DNA from: Stratiolaelaps scimitus
Taxonomy: Eukaryota; Arthropoda; Arachnida; Mesostigmata; Laelapidae
NCBI GenBank assembly: GCA_019614645.1
Contig: JABWDB010000004.1
Location: forward strand, 14,136,001-14,200,000
DNA length: 64,000 bases
Direction: 5' to 3'
Shown: in pieces, positions 25,195-40,000 of the stretch
Numbering within the stretch: the stretch's first letter is position 1
Layout: every line of letters starts with the position of its first letter
Program-made: the position numbers and the translations under genes
The notes under the pieces: generated by a model
What the model saw: only the letters and a program-made list of their open reading frames with translations
What the model was told of the DNA's origin: nothing
Database searches by the model: none

Positions 25195-28100
25195 CTGCAG
25201 GTTGTTACCTGCGATCACTACCGCGGTTAGCGGTCTACCAACTCATCACCAAAAATCTGAAATTTACATCACAGCAGCATACACATGTGCATTGTCATAC
25301 ATAACAAGACTTTAATAATAACATGCTTACAACAGTTTTTTTTCCAACTTGGCTTATTGAAGATATATGGATTAGTATTATCCATTTGTTTATGTAAACT
25401 TAGCGACCATCTGACCTCGGCAACGTTAGAGAATAAATGGCTCGCCTTAGCAAGGAACTGCACGGAAATCTGGTCGTCGTTAAGATGCCGAAAATAGAAC
25501 GCTGCTCAGATATTCGTCAAAAATACTGCTGCTTAGTTGACTAGCCACAAATACAGGAGGGATTATGCTAATCAATCATCAATGTCGTGAACCGATCCAG
25601 TAATTTGGCTGCTTTAAGCTTTCTCGTTTGAAGGATTCCATTCCTTCTACTAATTTATATCGATGTTCGACCGCGTGCATCACTAACGACTATCGTTTTA
25701 TCAATGTGAGAACCAGCGAATACAATAAAGCCAACAAATTGTACGTGTTGTCAGCCTGCGATTCGGCTTCGATTGAAATTCGACAATTCACTGCACTTCA
25801 AGCTGAAGTTCGCTGCGACCAGTGTGCGACATCTGCCCGAGGCACCAAACTACACCAAGTGGATTGCCTCGTATCTTCCAACTCCCGGTGGCCTTCTCGA
25901 CCTCGGATTCTCGACCATCACTAACGACAACTGTTGAATTTTCTGGTGTACACCTATGTTGGATTTCTGAAATGTCTACAGTGTACTGACAATTCATAAG
26001 GGTGAACGTTTTGCAGAACATAAGCAGTAAATATTTCACGTAGTCTGAATGCAACTAGCGAACAGGCTACTTTTGCCTGATCATCCAGCATGCCAGAGAA
26101 AAGTACGACATACTCCGGAGAAATATGTCATCAGAATGAAAGGAGAATTCACGGCCAGCTAATAGAAATAGCACGGACAATATCAATGAGCAAAGGTACA
26201 GTATACATATTTCATAGCATTTTCGTTCAGCAATAGAGCACATGAAGGGGTTCCTAATGAGCGAAGAGGTTTCAGCAGCGAGAAAACCACCCTCCCCCTG
26301 AAACCATAACGGGATGCCCAGTACATACGCCTCGAGTTCGCGTCCCGTACCTCAGAGTCAAAGTTAGGGCTCGGCTAGGATAGGATAGTCAGACAGGGTG
26401 AAAGGCCACAGCTATTGTAACTGAGAAATCATCTTTTTACCCAACTGCGATATACACATAACGTACTCATTCGTGCGGCACCGAGAGCGATACGAAAGCA
26501 TATTTGGCCGAAGTAGTCATCGCGCGAGAACTCGGTTGCTACTGGAACACAACAGCTCGTCCTCGAAGATCAATCGAGGCGGTGAGTGTAGCGTAGCGCA
26601 GACCGGCCCCCCCGGTCCTAAACGAATCGGTGTCCTGACCCGGCGTTTTGAACCTGTCAGGGCCTATTTTTCGCCTGCCTTCGCAACCTCCACACTTGTC
26701 GGGTCAGACACATTAACGCTGATGCCATCGTAATGAAATAGCCCAGCATGGCTTAGCAACGCCCTATTAGACACCCTACAAATTCTCTCATTATAATGGC
26801 TCGTCCGCGTCACCACAGGGCTTCTCGATAACAATGATTTCTTCACAAAAGGCAAATAGTCTAGGAAACACGAAGAAGAAATGGCGAGAACAAATAAAAT
26901 AGTTCATAGATTCCCAACAAACGGCAAGAAAATCGTTGCGGATATTTGTAGTTTTGACTAACAGCCAGCGTCAGCCGTTCTGGCTGACGGGCGAATGATT
27001 CTGTCGATTGCAAACAATACATACAGGTCTTCTTATCCTTGACCTTTATATTGATATATTTGTTGGTGTCTGCTGATGGCTTCGATAATCCACTCTATAG
27101 AATAGAGACATCCTGATCGTAGACTTAATTTTTAAACAAAATCCTCCAATCACTCGAATTTGGGGTGAATTTGAACCAACATCACATTGAGTAAGCATTG
27201 ATCGGACACAAGTCATACGTTAGAATGACATCTCAATGTGTATATGTACGGCCTTTCCTATCCAAGTTCGAATAAGCATTTTGCATTCGATTCTATAATA
27301 CTTATGAACTGCAATTGTGCAAACGAAAATATTCAATATCCGGCTGGCCTCCCCGAAAAAAACGAACGCCTTGCTAACAAATGATGAATGGTGGTTCTTC
27401 GGCTATGCACAACTCGATTAGCTGAACGTATGTTTAAATGCACAGTCGACCTCCACATAGAGAACAACAGCATTCTTCTCCATAAGGGTGCATTGATGTG
27501 AATATTGATTGCTTGACCTACTCTTGTACTGTTTCACTATTCTGAAACACTGCATCTACATAATTCTTCAATCTCAGCAATTTCGTTCAACCCCTCCCCC
27601 AACCCCGGCTCAATGTGACACCTCTACCTCACAGTGCAAGAGAAAGTTAGAGAGGAGCAAAAAAATGAAATAATGAAATCGTCATGGTGACGCCGGGTGT
27701 CTGTAAGGTATGCGCTCGTCGACTGCTATTTATCATGGTGACTTCTTTTCGAGGTAAATGCGTGTGCCGGCAGACCCCTAGCGCTTAATGACATCATATA
27801 ACCTCGCGGACGGATAGCATACGATGGACGTGGTTTGCGAGTCACACCACCACAGACTATACAGACAGACATACATTCGCGCACTGTTAACAGATCGAGA
27901 GAGAGAGAGAGAGATAAATATGGCAGAGCTTGTTATAGCAGTTTTTCGGAGGCGGCATCTCGCGGATTAGACCTAAGTACATGCTTGTCTAGGTAGAGTA
28001 TATTGCGCGACGCGAGCACCAGCATAGGTGACTACACATTGATTCATTTCTCTCTTACATCCATCTCGTATGCCAGTTCGTGGTGCAAACGCAACCGCTG

Positions 28101-30170
28101 CGGCCATCAAGAGGCACCATTTGAATGAAAAGCAAGCCTGCTTGCTCTTTATCCAGTTTAGTGAAAAGATCTTTCCGAGACGGGGAGGACGGTCAAGAGC
28201 AGTTCCATTTCGTCGGGAGACGGACAAATCGGGGTCAGAGGGACCCACCGCCGGCTGGGGACTAGTGCACACTAAACAGCGAGCGACCCGTATTCGCGCG
28301 GTTGCCCTCGGTAAACATCTTCATGCAGAAGCCAAGCCAACGAAGAAGAAGAAGAAGCTATCTGGCTACAGAACCACCGTCTCGTAAAGTGGACCGCAGA
28401 GGCAGCGGGACTGCTGTTGTTCATCTTGATCCGCTATGTAAACGTTTCCTGGTAATGTGGCCAAGTGTATACGTTTTGATAACATCATTGCCGGCAGTAG
28501 CAGCAGCAGCTGCTGTAGGGCCAGCAACAGCAGAACCCTAACTGAGCATAGTAGCCATACGACCTGTGTCATGTTTTAGCATATGCACATTTCTTTGAGC
28601 CTCTTGAGCCGTCGTTAGCACACGTGATGCTTGTAGGTGGTATCGCGGACACCTTTAATCGGATGTCTTCATTGAAAACCACGTTATACTTGAGGACATG
28701 ATCCTTCTTGACTTTCCGCGATCGCCTAGAGCGTCTTCTTTGTAACTCATCATTGAACACTAAATCCTTGATCATTCACACTGGACCCAGAAGGGATTTT
28801 AAGCAGCACTAAATATACATCGTGAGGAACCGCCTACATCAAGCTTTAGCAGGTGCGGGACATGAACGGGGTATGGTTACTATCACTTTAATTGAAATGT
28901 GCATCCACTGCATCCTTGCGAACTAAAGCGTTTCCGACAAGCATTCTCTTCCAATTACGTCTTCAGACATTGTTTTGCCTTGTCTACTTACCAAGGTGGG
29001 CGACAGCAGGTCGTTCAGTGGAGCATGAAGACACGTCAGCTCGTTGGTAGGCAGCTTTGTGACGATCACACGTGAAAACCTGCCACCTGAGAAATGATGG
29101 CTCGCTATTGTTGTATCCGTGTATTGTAGTGAAAACGTAGGTAACGTAAGGACATCAGCGTACAGCTGCAGCCGTCTCGTGGCGCCACCTTCAGATACAC
29201 CGCACCGGCAGTTCGGCAACCGACTGACTCTCTGGGTGATTTCGCGATTCACTCAACGCGAGCAGCGGCGACGCAGCCACGATACAGCGCCGGGCATCAC
29301 CGGGGTGGACCCCGATGTCCGTCAGTCGATCGCGGTTAGCGACGCAGGCCGAACACGACCGCCTGTCCCGCTTGCAGGCCCGTTCACCCTAGGCGCCAAC
29401 AACAACTCAACTCCTAAACTCAACTCAACGCTACAGCCTGCGGTGGCCTGTTGGCTGGCTGGAGGGTGTGCATGCGTTCGGGATAGCCACCCGAACTAGA
29501 GGCTCTTGGCGTTGTGCTAGTTGGTGGCTCACTTGGCTCGCGATGGGTCTACGACGTCGGCTATGGGCCTGCCTGGCTATTTGGCCCGCCGCGGACGCCG
29601 ACCAGTTATTCTGCATGCACAGTGCCTAGACCGGCACACGGACACCGGTCAGATCTAGTGGCCCTCGCCGGACTCTCGACAGCTCGGACGCTCGAATCGA
29701 GGGTTGGCGGTTGATGTCTACTACATTTTCCTCTTTCACCTACACCGCCGCCACCCTCCTTGTTCTCCTCCAGCTCGCAGATGCGGTTTCTTCGCCGTCC
29801 GTCCTGTGTTCCTTCCTGGCAGTGGTCGTGGCCTGGCGTCTCGCTGATGTTGTCTCCCTAGAGAGCAGTGTGAGCAGCCACCAGAGGAAGTGAGCACCGG
29901 CCGGTCTCTTGTCGACTCTCGCCGAAAACTCCGCGCATACCCACAGACACGCGCACACGCAGAGTGACCAACAGACGGAGATATAACACGCCATTGCCAT
30001 CATTGCTCTACTACTATTGCTGCTGCTGCTGCTGCTTAACACAAACTACTGGCAGCAGCCGCAGCAGCAGCATGACCGGTAGTATACCTCAGCTCAGTTG
30101 TGGTCCAGACCACAACAAGACAACGAAGCCGATGCGAGACAGCAGCACAGAGCAGGACCACCGTTCGTAA
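25195..30170. other. No confident gene; GC-rich island near the right end
   Basis: 25.2-28.0 kb has short frames only, with an AG run near 27898-27914. From about 29.15 kb the sequence becomes GC-rich with CAG/CTG runs (for example near 30015 and 30060), a likely CpG-island promoter that would suit the plus-strand phosphatase gene downstream or a divergent minus-strand gene. The minus-strand segment at about 28630-28780 encodes an Arg/Lys-rich peptide that could be an exon but has only a weak donor. Confidence 0.45.
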
Positions 30171-32901
30171 ACCAACCAGAACCTTATCAGCTTACCAGCT
30201 TTAACAACGCGGTACAGCATAGCGACCAGACGGACAGGAGCAAAGTCGTTTGGTTCGAAGCGTTCGTCGTTGTCGTCGTCAACGCCAGCACCAGCATCAT
30301 CGCGCGGACCGTACTCACGAAACCTGCGGGGTTCAACTGCTATTCTCAGTATAATCGAGTTGAGTCCACCACAGGTGGCTGACAGCGTTCGACCGCGCGA
30401 CCGGTGCGTGGCATCGCTTTGAGGTGCGCTGGTCGAAAACTCGTACACTGCTGCGCGTTATACCTTCATATCATGCATGCCCTTGCTGGCCAACACTGAA
30501 AATATAGCAACGGTTAAATTTTGTGGAGAGCAGCCTTGAGGAATCCGTCCGTAACGACTCCGTGAATTGTAATGCTACTACTCACGAAGATCTACGTGAA
30601 TGAGACGGCGGCCCATGTGGAAGGAAAAGCTTGTTGCATTCAAATATACGCCTCGGTCAGATCACGCACCCTATAGGTGATAGTTCTTGTTGATTGCTTT
30701 TGCTCTTTGGAACATATCGAACAACTAACCTGCAGGAGCCGGTTAATTTGTTCACATTTGAACGAGCGAGCGGTAGGTACCAGACATTTCAGATTTTGTC
30801 GCGGATGCAGATCAGTCAAACGCGGTGCATAGGATACGTAAAAGTAAGCTCAATACTTTGCAGGTCTAGCTTCTCTAGGCTACATGGCCTCGTCTTACCT
30901 AAACGAGAATATTTAACAATCAACAAATGTGAGCCCGATCCTAGGCTCTTAAGTTCGTTTTGAGCTCGTCCCAATTCCACTGCTGCTATAGTTTCTTTTT
31001 GCTTCTTTCATTATTTTCCCGCTGACGTTGCGTCGGTATGTGTCATTTAGAGGGAATCCGTATGTAGCTGCTGAGTAAATCTGTTTTACTGTATATAAGC
31101 AACTCAGCCTCGAAGGTCGAGTCCTCCTGCGAGGCTGACTGTCTACAGAGGGCACTTTATTTCTAAGGTTATATCCCCCCCGCCCCCGCTCTCTTTGCAG
31201 GATTCGTTGAGACTTTGGAAACGATATATCAAACCATTAGTTTTATCATTTTTATTGCGAGATTCCTTGCTCTGCAAAACGTATTACACATCTCACCACA
31301 CGTTTCACGAGCTTATATCATCTGCTGAGTATATTATTGCAGTACAACATCTTTGACAAAAAAACAGCGATGCTCTGCATGTATCCAAGCCATAATTGTG
31401 TGTTGTACGGAGCGTCATCGGATGGTCACGTAAGCCTACGACATTCAGAAAAGGTTAAAATATTTGTATGCATCCTCAATTTCAAAACTCAAACTAAACT
31501 TTTTCGGGCTAACTCTCAGCCAGCATTTAACGTCCACGTTAGCGCCGTATGATATTCACGCGGCGTGATGATGACGTGACAGTGCACGGGTTCGATCACA
31601 AAAGTGGAGGCACATCACAGATGAGAACGTACTTGGTGCATGCAAAGCAAGGAAATACGTAAGCTCGAAGTCCCTTTTGAGTTCTCGGCTCGTCCGCGGC
31701 CTAGAGCTGCCTAGGGGCCGAGGATTTTAAAAGGTTTGAGAAACTTGCCAATAGACACTGCACAATTGGGACATAGCTAAGCGTTCAAAAACCTGTATGT
31801 TTTCTTGTTTCGTAACATATATGCAAACGTACACCCAACGCACTTTTTTTTGCACCAAATCATAGCTCCTTATAAGTTTACTCAACTCATTAATCTGGTT
31901 AAATTCTATCGACCAGGGGTCTTTCTCCGCTTTCAATAGCATACGATTTTACGTTCACTGTTTCGACGTTCACTTGAAGACAATTGTAACCCGTTTTATA
32001 TATATATATATATATCCAAAGTACGTTGCAATCTCAGATAACCTGTAAAATAGCCCGAATCGTGGACGCTGAAAGCAGAGATCATCAGCGCGCACTGCCG
32101 AACACATTGGATGCCCTGTCATCACTGTGTGTGTATTACCATTCGCCACATAACCTTGCTTAAGTGGATGTTTGGACTCAGATAGCCTGAGCCGCAATAT
32201 GACACTCTGAGATCAATTTGACTGTTACTGTTATGGGCGTAAATCGGTTCATGTTCAAATTGTCACATACAGGAAGATCGAAATAGACAATCAAATTTTA
32301 ACTGGAATTATATAGATACATGTATTCCACTGACTCAATTTCAGCCACTTCCCGGTGCCTTCCCCGGCCACTATCGTTATACGCCCCTGGTACCTGCGAG
32401 TTAGCCTGGAAAATCTCCTTTTTACCTGTCAATGAACATGCTTTAAGTTTTCTTCCGCAAAACAGCTTCTTTTTAATTTACCGGACTAGGCAAGATTGAC
32501 TGAGATAGTCATTAACATCGACACCGTTATTAAGCTGGTCAGTGAACGGACTGCTGGATACGGCGTATTCGACTGTTTGCTTTTGAAACCAACGCAGCCG
32601 GCGGTTGGCTTCCATAGATGCGGCCGCTCCCATATGATAATGCGAATATATTCACAAATTTGTGATTTGGTCGAAAATAGTCAATCAAGAAGTTCTGGCA
32701 ATCATCTCAAACAACCAACTCATTTCTGTATTCCATATTATATCTAAGGCATGCATATAATAAACTTCTCTGGTTCGTACAAAGCAAACGTGTATATATG
32801 CGTTTAAAGCATCAATATTTGTTCAGATGAATTGACGAAATAGTCAACTGCCCATATACACCATAGCGCTACTCCATTCACAGGTAGCAACAGAAAGAGT
32901 C

Positions 32902-33186
32902 TCATGGCGCCATCACCACTAGAGATATGCTAGGTTGAGACGACGGCGCGACCAACGATATCAACATCGTGCAGAAGATGTTATGAGAATTTCTAGGGAA
33001 AACATTGGCCCGGTTGTTGAGTCTGCCCATCAATGTTAGTTGTTTGGCAACAAGCGAAGTTATCGTGGTCTCACACGAGTTGTAATTAATTGCTGTTTGT
33101 AAATTTCTTTGGGATGTCAGGACCGCCACACAAGTAAGGAATATTAGCTCGAATATTATGGCTACATTGCTCGCCATGATTTCCAT
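32902..33186 (-). CDS. Short ORF with a hydrophobic N-terminus, doubtful
   Basis: A 94-codon minus-strand frame from an ATG at 33186 to a TGA at 32902. The N-terminal 25 residues include the hydrophobic stretch NVAIIFELIFLTCVAVLT, which could be a signal peptide or membrane anchor. The rest has no recognisable motif. An AT-rich TTTTATAC lies just upstream. It could be a small secreted protein or a chance frame; it sits in the large interval before the phosphatase exons. Confidence 0.18.
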   Translation of the reverse strand: MEIMASNVAIIFELIFLTCVAVLTSQRNLQTAINYNSCETTITSLVAKQLTLMGRLNNRANVFPRNSHNIFCTMLISLVAPSSQPSISLVVMAP

Positions 33187-34084
33187 TGGGTGTGTATAAA
33201 ACAATAAAAATATGCTGTTGTTCGAGTTGTTCTTAGAAATCTTCTACACTAGCTTCCAATGAGATTTTCTCCACTATGTCTACGTGATATCGTACGTGGC
33301 AATTACGTTTGGTGACACCACGAATGGATGCGTGCGCAGCGCGAAAGAGCGCGCGCCATTCGTTAGCGAGAATAAGTGCCAGTGGGCGCATACATACATA
33401 ACATTTGTGAATGGCCCGACTATACTTTATGGTCTAGTTACTATATTAAGTTCTATAATGACCTCCCGCCCACCCCCGGGAATCTTTGACGTCTGCCAAT
33501 ACTGAGTCACTTACAAGTGGAAAGGTCGCATCACGCTGACTTGACAAATGTCCAGCGCTGAGAGTCGAAGTTTCAGCCCTTCGATGTGTCCAAGAGACAG
33601 AGAGAGAGAGGGAGAACTGCAGTAAAGCGTCTCTATATTTGATAGCGTATTTACTTAAGCATTTTCGCATGAACCTAAAATAACGTAATGTAAATGCTGT
33701 TTATTTGTTATTGTTATACCTTCCTTCGTTTACGTGTTCATATCTTGCAACTGTATCGCTTGAGAGGTTTGATGCAATTGGTAATCCTTCTGTCAGTGAG
33801 CTTCCGCTCGTACGATAATAAAATGTGGATCTCATTTTTAAGACAAACAAACGATGAGAGAGCCAGTACACGGAACATCTATCGCCATATTTGGCCTTTG
33901 TCGTAGCGAGATTATATATATATACATGTATGTATATATTGCCCATGATTTTATTATGACATGTTTTGTACAAGTGCGAGTGGGCTCTGAAGAAGTAACG
34001 CTAGTAGATTGTAGATAAAAAAAAAAATTAAAGAATACTAATTTGATGTGGCGTACATGTAATTTCTGATGTTCTTTTTCAAAG

Positions 34085-37000
34085 ATGGACCAAATACAAG
34101 GCGATGAAGGACGTCGTAAAGGGCACCAGGTTCCTTCCTTTCAAGACACCCTACAAGGAGGTAAATTCCCTGTTCCGATCCATAAACAATGATTATTTTC
34201 AATAATAGAAAATGCCGCTCAGGGCCCAAAGCGTGCGCGTCTCTAGATAGAAAAATGGATAGTGCATCAGTTTGCAGGTTATCCAGGGGGAGAAATCTGG
34301 CGAAAGTAGTCATGCTCAAGACGTTATATTTTTTACAAACGTTACATATGAGATGTGGCCTCGTGTTCAATAACTGTCTGATGTGTTGTGGTGTAGTAGG
34401 GAGATGTACTAAACTGCTGTCGCGCCATTACACCTTGTTGTGTGTCGGCTGTTCTTAATAACTGGCGATTGGAACGATGAACGGTGATTTTCTCTTTCTT
34501 TATGCATTTGTGACATATATATATATATATCTTTGAAGGACATTTGCACAAGATTCTCGAATCAACTGACATAGTTCTACTATTTTCGCCAGGTATATTA
34601 TATCTTACGCCATGTATCCGAGATGCGTTACGTTTTATCCACACAGAGTGTTGTGCTGTAACTATGCACAGTAACTAATGATTGATGATGTTTTCTTACA
34701 AAAATATGCAGCCTGTGAGAGGTGAACGCTTCACGGCCGAGGTGCTAATGCAACGAGTGGCCAACCTGGGGTTCGTCCTAAACCTGGTGAAAACCGATCG
34801 ATACTACAATCCGTCAGTAAGAACTCATTCTCCTTGTCCCTAACACTAATCGAAAATATTTGCATGGATTTCAGTGATCTGCTGGTATGCAGGCAGCTGG
34901 CTGCAGCAATCGCCAGCGCTTAGTGTGCGACCTTTGGCTAAATCTATGTTATGTGCATGCAATGCAAAGAAGATTCATCATGCCTCAGTGTTGTTTATAG
35001 ATAAATCAACATCTGCCGTAGCCCCCCATATTCATATTTAGGTGTTTTAATGAGTTCACCCGATTGGCGTTTTTTTTTCGTGGATTTACCTGAATTTGGC
35101 ATTTCCTGACTCCGCCTGATCATCGCAGCATTTAGCCAGCACGAAGACTAAGGTGAAGCTTTTGCCTCTCCAACGAATAACCCTTTTCTTATCACGGAAG
35201 AACAAAAGTGTATATGGAAGAGGTCACCTAAGGTGTTTCTGAACGAGTCCCCTTCTAAACGAAGGTTTTTCCGTTGCTTTCGTTGCAGGCATATCAACGA
35301 TACCACATCAGAACATTTCACGTAAAACTCGAAGGCCATGGGGAAACGCCAAAGCCCGAGGAAATTAATAAGTAATCATAATCAACGAACAATAGTTGAT
35401 TTCGCAACGAAGCGAAAATACAAAATATATCACAGACTTGCACATTTATTGCAAGGTTAAGGCGAATTCTGTCCTCTGTACGAATAGGCACCTGGCCACT
35501 TTGCACTGATCTGCTCGCACTAGGTTTTGCTAGAACGTTTTCACTGGCATATTAGATAGAACTAATAGAACAAAGTGGCGTGCGAGAACATCACGTGTGA
35601 TATCATGATATATATATATGTATATATAGTTCGCGCGTAATAATCAAATAATAGCATATCTATATATATATATATATATATATATAGTAATTCTCTTGAT
35701 CTTTCTTGTTCTCCTGACTGCTTTTAACAAGAATCTTCAATACACTCAAGCAGTACATGATGATGGAGAAGGATCCAACCAAGTTGATCGGGGTCCACTG
35801 CACCCACGGCGTCAACCGAACCGGATACGTCATATGCCGGTATGACCGCACATCAATATCCAGTTAATGCCAACGGAGAAAGTCACAGGCTTGTCTTGTT
35901 GTCCCGCCATACTGTTCTGTCCACTCTTCAGTCACGATGTGGGATGCTTTTCGATGTGGTGCCTATAATGCTGAAATGACTGTGCGCATTCGAGACGAGG
36001 TTTAACTTACCGTAGTTAGTGCTGGTCGACAGGTACATGATCGAAAAATTGGGCATGAAGCCACAGGACGCGATGGATAACTTCCGCGATGCCCGTGGAT
36101 ACCCCTTCGACCACGAAGAGTACGAAGAAGCACTGCGCACATTGACGTACGTTGCAATTCCTTTAGTCAACTGGCGTTGACCGACGTCTTCCAATCAGCT
36201 GCGACGAGCTAAAGTCGAACAAATTCTGACGTTTTTTTTGTTTTATACTTTGAGTCAACATAGCCATCAATGTCCTGTTGTACCGTAATTATGAACAAAG
36301 TAGACGGCGAGCGAGTTTAATAGTAATAATGTGGGATTGGTCAAGGTGATCAGGTGGACTTTACAGTGTACTTTCAATTAGACTTGTGTGTGTCCAACTG
36401 TATGCACTCACTGCGACACCCGTTGAAGAAGCCAGAAAATAGTTAATAGATCAAACGTTTAATATTAGGTCGTTCCGAGCTATATTGTTCATCCGAATTT
36501 CCGCTGTTCATGACGTGTAATTCAATGGTTATCGAAATTCTCTGCACGTACAACGAAATTCTAACGTCGCGAATTAAATAAATAATAATAATAATAAATT
36601 GACGACTTTTGTTCTGTCTGCGCGATACGTTCTCGGTACCACCATGAACATCTGTCAGGCCATCGATTGATGAGGAGGCCGAAGCATTCCACAAGATCGG
36701 CGGGAAGATTATTCCGAGATCTGAGGAACTCGAGCCCGAACTCGACGTCGACCAGGCACTACTGAAAAGACGAGGTGCCAGACAGCGACGAATGGCCAGC
36801 ATAGGGGAGGATGCCAACGGCGACGACGACAGACGCCAAACAAGAGATGACCAGCGAGATAACGACCGCCGAGACCACGACCGCCACCGAGGGGGACGCG
36901 ATTCTGAGAGGTGCGACACTTTGTCAGGTTTTAAGCAAAGCGTGAATGTTTATCGACACCACCATTTTTCGAGCTGTCAGTGCATGCGGGTCCTCTGCAT

Positions 37001-40000
37001 CTTACAAACTACGATTATTTTGCTTGTTATACAGTGGAATATACGACGTCTTCATTCGCGATTGCCCACAAGATGATTTCGTAAACCGTTTCTTAATCTC
37101 TATTTCGGCCGAGATGTTCTACACTCGAATCTATACATATATAGTGCGAACAGCGAATAGCAAACTGTTCATAAACTCAAGTACAGAATGATATGTCGGC
37201 GTAATCCACTGATGAAGTCACACCGTGCAGCTCAGTATAACAACGCTAAACTGGCTAGCCACCTCTTGTTATACAATCGTTTGTTACGTTTACGCGCTCG
37301 CACACTTGTATGTTTGTGCGCGACGCCCTGCATTTTCATTCAGTGCGGTATATTCCATACAATGTTTTACACAAGAAATTCGCGCGATACGTCCCCCCGG
37401 CATAGTACTGGGGGACACCCGTATTCTCGTTCGATAACTACATTCTCAGTACTAACGTTTCGCTGCTAGACACAACTCGTGTGACACCTGATTGTCAGCA
37501 GCAAGACCGAAAATCTCTGCGCAAGACCCTGCCTAATGTTGGCTTAATTGTTGCCGGTATCTTTTTCCAAAATCGGTTCGGTACTCATCGCTCAATCATC
37601 CCCATGATGCCGCATAGGCACGTCGGCGAAGCACGAAGACTTAAGAAGCGACTAAAGGATAGGCTACGCAAAGAAAAGAAACGGCAAATGCGGACAGAGA
37701 ATGAAGGCCACGAACAGGACGACGTCGAGAGGAGAACGCTAGAAAACGCAGTTGCCGTTCCCGGTGCTGAAAACTCGAGTGTTGTCGAAACAACCGATGA
37801 GTCCATCAGCTCCACTGTTAGCCATGACCTGCTCGGTACATTGCAAGCAACAGCGGAACAATCAACCACCGTTGAAGCTGTCGGCAGGCGAGCGACTGAA
37901 GATGTCGAACATGTTAAACTGGACATACCTGAGGGCACTTTGGAGACCCTAAAGATTGACAAAGAAACAACGAAAGTGGAACAGGCGCGTGCAAGTGGTT
38001 GGTAGTCGGTTATTGGCGGGAAGCGGACAGAGGTCCTAGCAAGGGAGTCTGGGGTGAGAAAGAGAAGGGAAGCTGCTGAGTGTCGGCTAACCACGTCATG
38101 TCCGTACGGCAAGGAGGACGTGCGGTGCTCGTGACTAGACTTGTACACATCTCACCGCCCTTACTGAAAGAATGCAATACCGGAAAGGGCGGTGCTGTTG
38201 AACATCGTCAACAGTTCCAGAAAAAGGGGCGGCCACGGTGTTCACATACATTGGCATGGCAGCACCCCCCTTAAAAAAATAATAATAAACTGGAAAAAGC
38301 GCACGTCACGTAGAACATAAACCGAACAGAGATACTGACACCCTGATTCCGTTGTTTGCGAAATGTATGTGGACTGAAACAGCAACTTATATAGCTTTGT
38401 AGGCTCATGAGCTGAACTTGTACATATCTCTCCAGTGCGTTACCCCAAAAGAGAGAGAAAGATCGAGACGAACGTTGTTCGACGTCTGAGCTGCACAGGG
38501 GTATGTCAGTGAAGTGCGTCACTTAGACAGGGTTCGTGATACTGGTTCATTGCTTTTTTGTATGTATGTATTGGTCAAATACACAACGTATATATAAACA
38601 AATAAAGGAACTCTTTTCATTTTTGTTTATTCAGTCACCTCAAGTCGAAAACCACGGTCACATGTCACTCCCATGTGACCGCTCTGAGCTTTTTCGTTGC
38701 TGTCCTCGCAGTTTACCTAAAACAATGCCTGCTGCAAGCTCTGCTCTTGATTTGATTATGCTGAATGATGTTTTCGTATACAACGTGCCACGCATTTATT
38801 TCACGAGTCTCGTTACTTTGATGATAACCTATGTAGATAGATAGCATATCTTAGACAGTCCGATTTAACACTGGCCCTATTTAGATACATTACGTTCAAG
38901 CCTTGACGAGCTGTTATCGAGCGCATTGATGCGCTTCAAAGTATTATAACATGTTGTCATGTCATGTCTCCGTTTATCCCTTCCTTTCCGATCGTAGAGA
39001 TAGTTTCATCACGCTCCCAAAGGAGAGCTTTATTCAGCATTGGGAGAATGAGAGCGAAGGGCTGCTACTAGACTTTGCCAGTCGCTAGCCCAGGCCTTCA
39101 GCCCTTCAAATGTACTCCTGTAATGGAAGGTTTTTTAGGATCGGTCTCTTCGTATTCTGCTGATCTCGTTACTAAACACAGATCCATGGGATCGGCACTT
39201 GCAAACCGCAGCAGTGCCTTCTACGTACTATAATAATAGACAAACAAGCAAAATTCGGCTATCCCCTGAATGAACTCCGGCATCCTTTTAATTTCCTAAA
39301 ATCCCCAAATTCAATTTTCTTTCACATCCATTCTCCAAAAATCAAGGCAGACTCTCAGTAGATTTTTAAGATGACTTTATTTGAGGTTTGAATCCATGGT
39401 TCGAACGTCAAAACCGAATGTCATGTTTCGACGCAAAAATATGTAAAATGACATCCCAAGCCTTATCTAGGGCGTAAGCTTCGATTCCCTGAAGTGAGAC
39501 GGCAGTTTGCTACATTTCCATTGATTGAACGGCTTCTCGGGGGATTCTGACTCAGAGAGTCCAAGCTAAAGATTAAGACCGTTTACTCTCGGCAGGGATA
39601 TTTCGTATCGCTCCAGACGATATGGAGGCGATGAAAACTTCCGCGGTCACAGGGAACGATGGGAAGCTTCCAGTTCTATTCGAGACCGTTCGCCTGTCAG
39701 GCGGGACCGCTCACCCTTCAGGCGGGCCCGATCGCACCATTACACAGAGTACGTTAGAGTTGTGCCGAGTTCCAATTGCGAGTTCGAGCGTTTCAACAGC
39801 ATGCCGGACAATTGAAGTTGGACACCTAAAATATCGAACGAACTCTGGATGGCGCATTTATCCCACTTTGCAGTCGATACGTGTTTAAGTATCTTAACAA
39901 AGGGAAAATGGACGATATTTAATAATGCGACCAAATCCTAATCTTCGTATGATATAGCATACGGATGGAATACGATGAAAGGATTAACGTCGTAAACGAC

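Noticed and set aside
26473..26733. Plus-strand frame containing a GTGAGT donor near 26581
   Set aside because: A possible short exon, but no acceptor, partner exon or domain could be found.
28070..28541. Plus-strand frames with Lys- and Ala-rich ends
   Set aside because: No domain; the ends are driven by GAA and GCA repeats.
29711..30448. Frames on both strands in the second GC-rich island
   Set aside because: Same reason: triplet-rich composition, no domain, likely promoter or UTR sequence.
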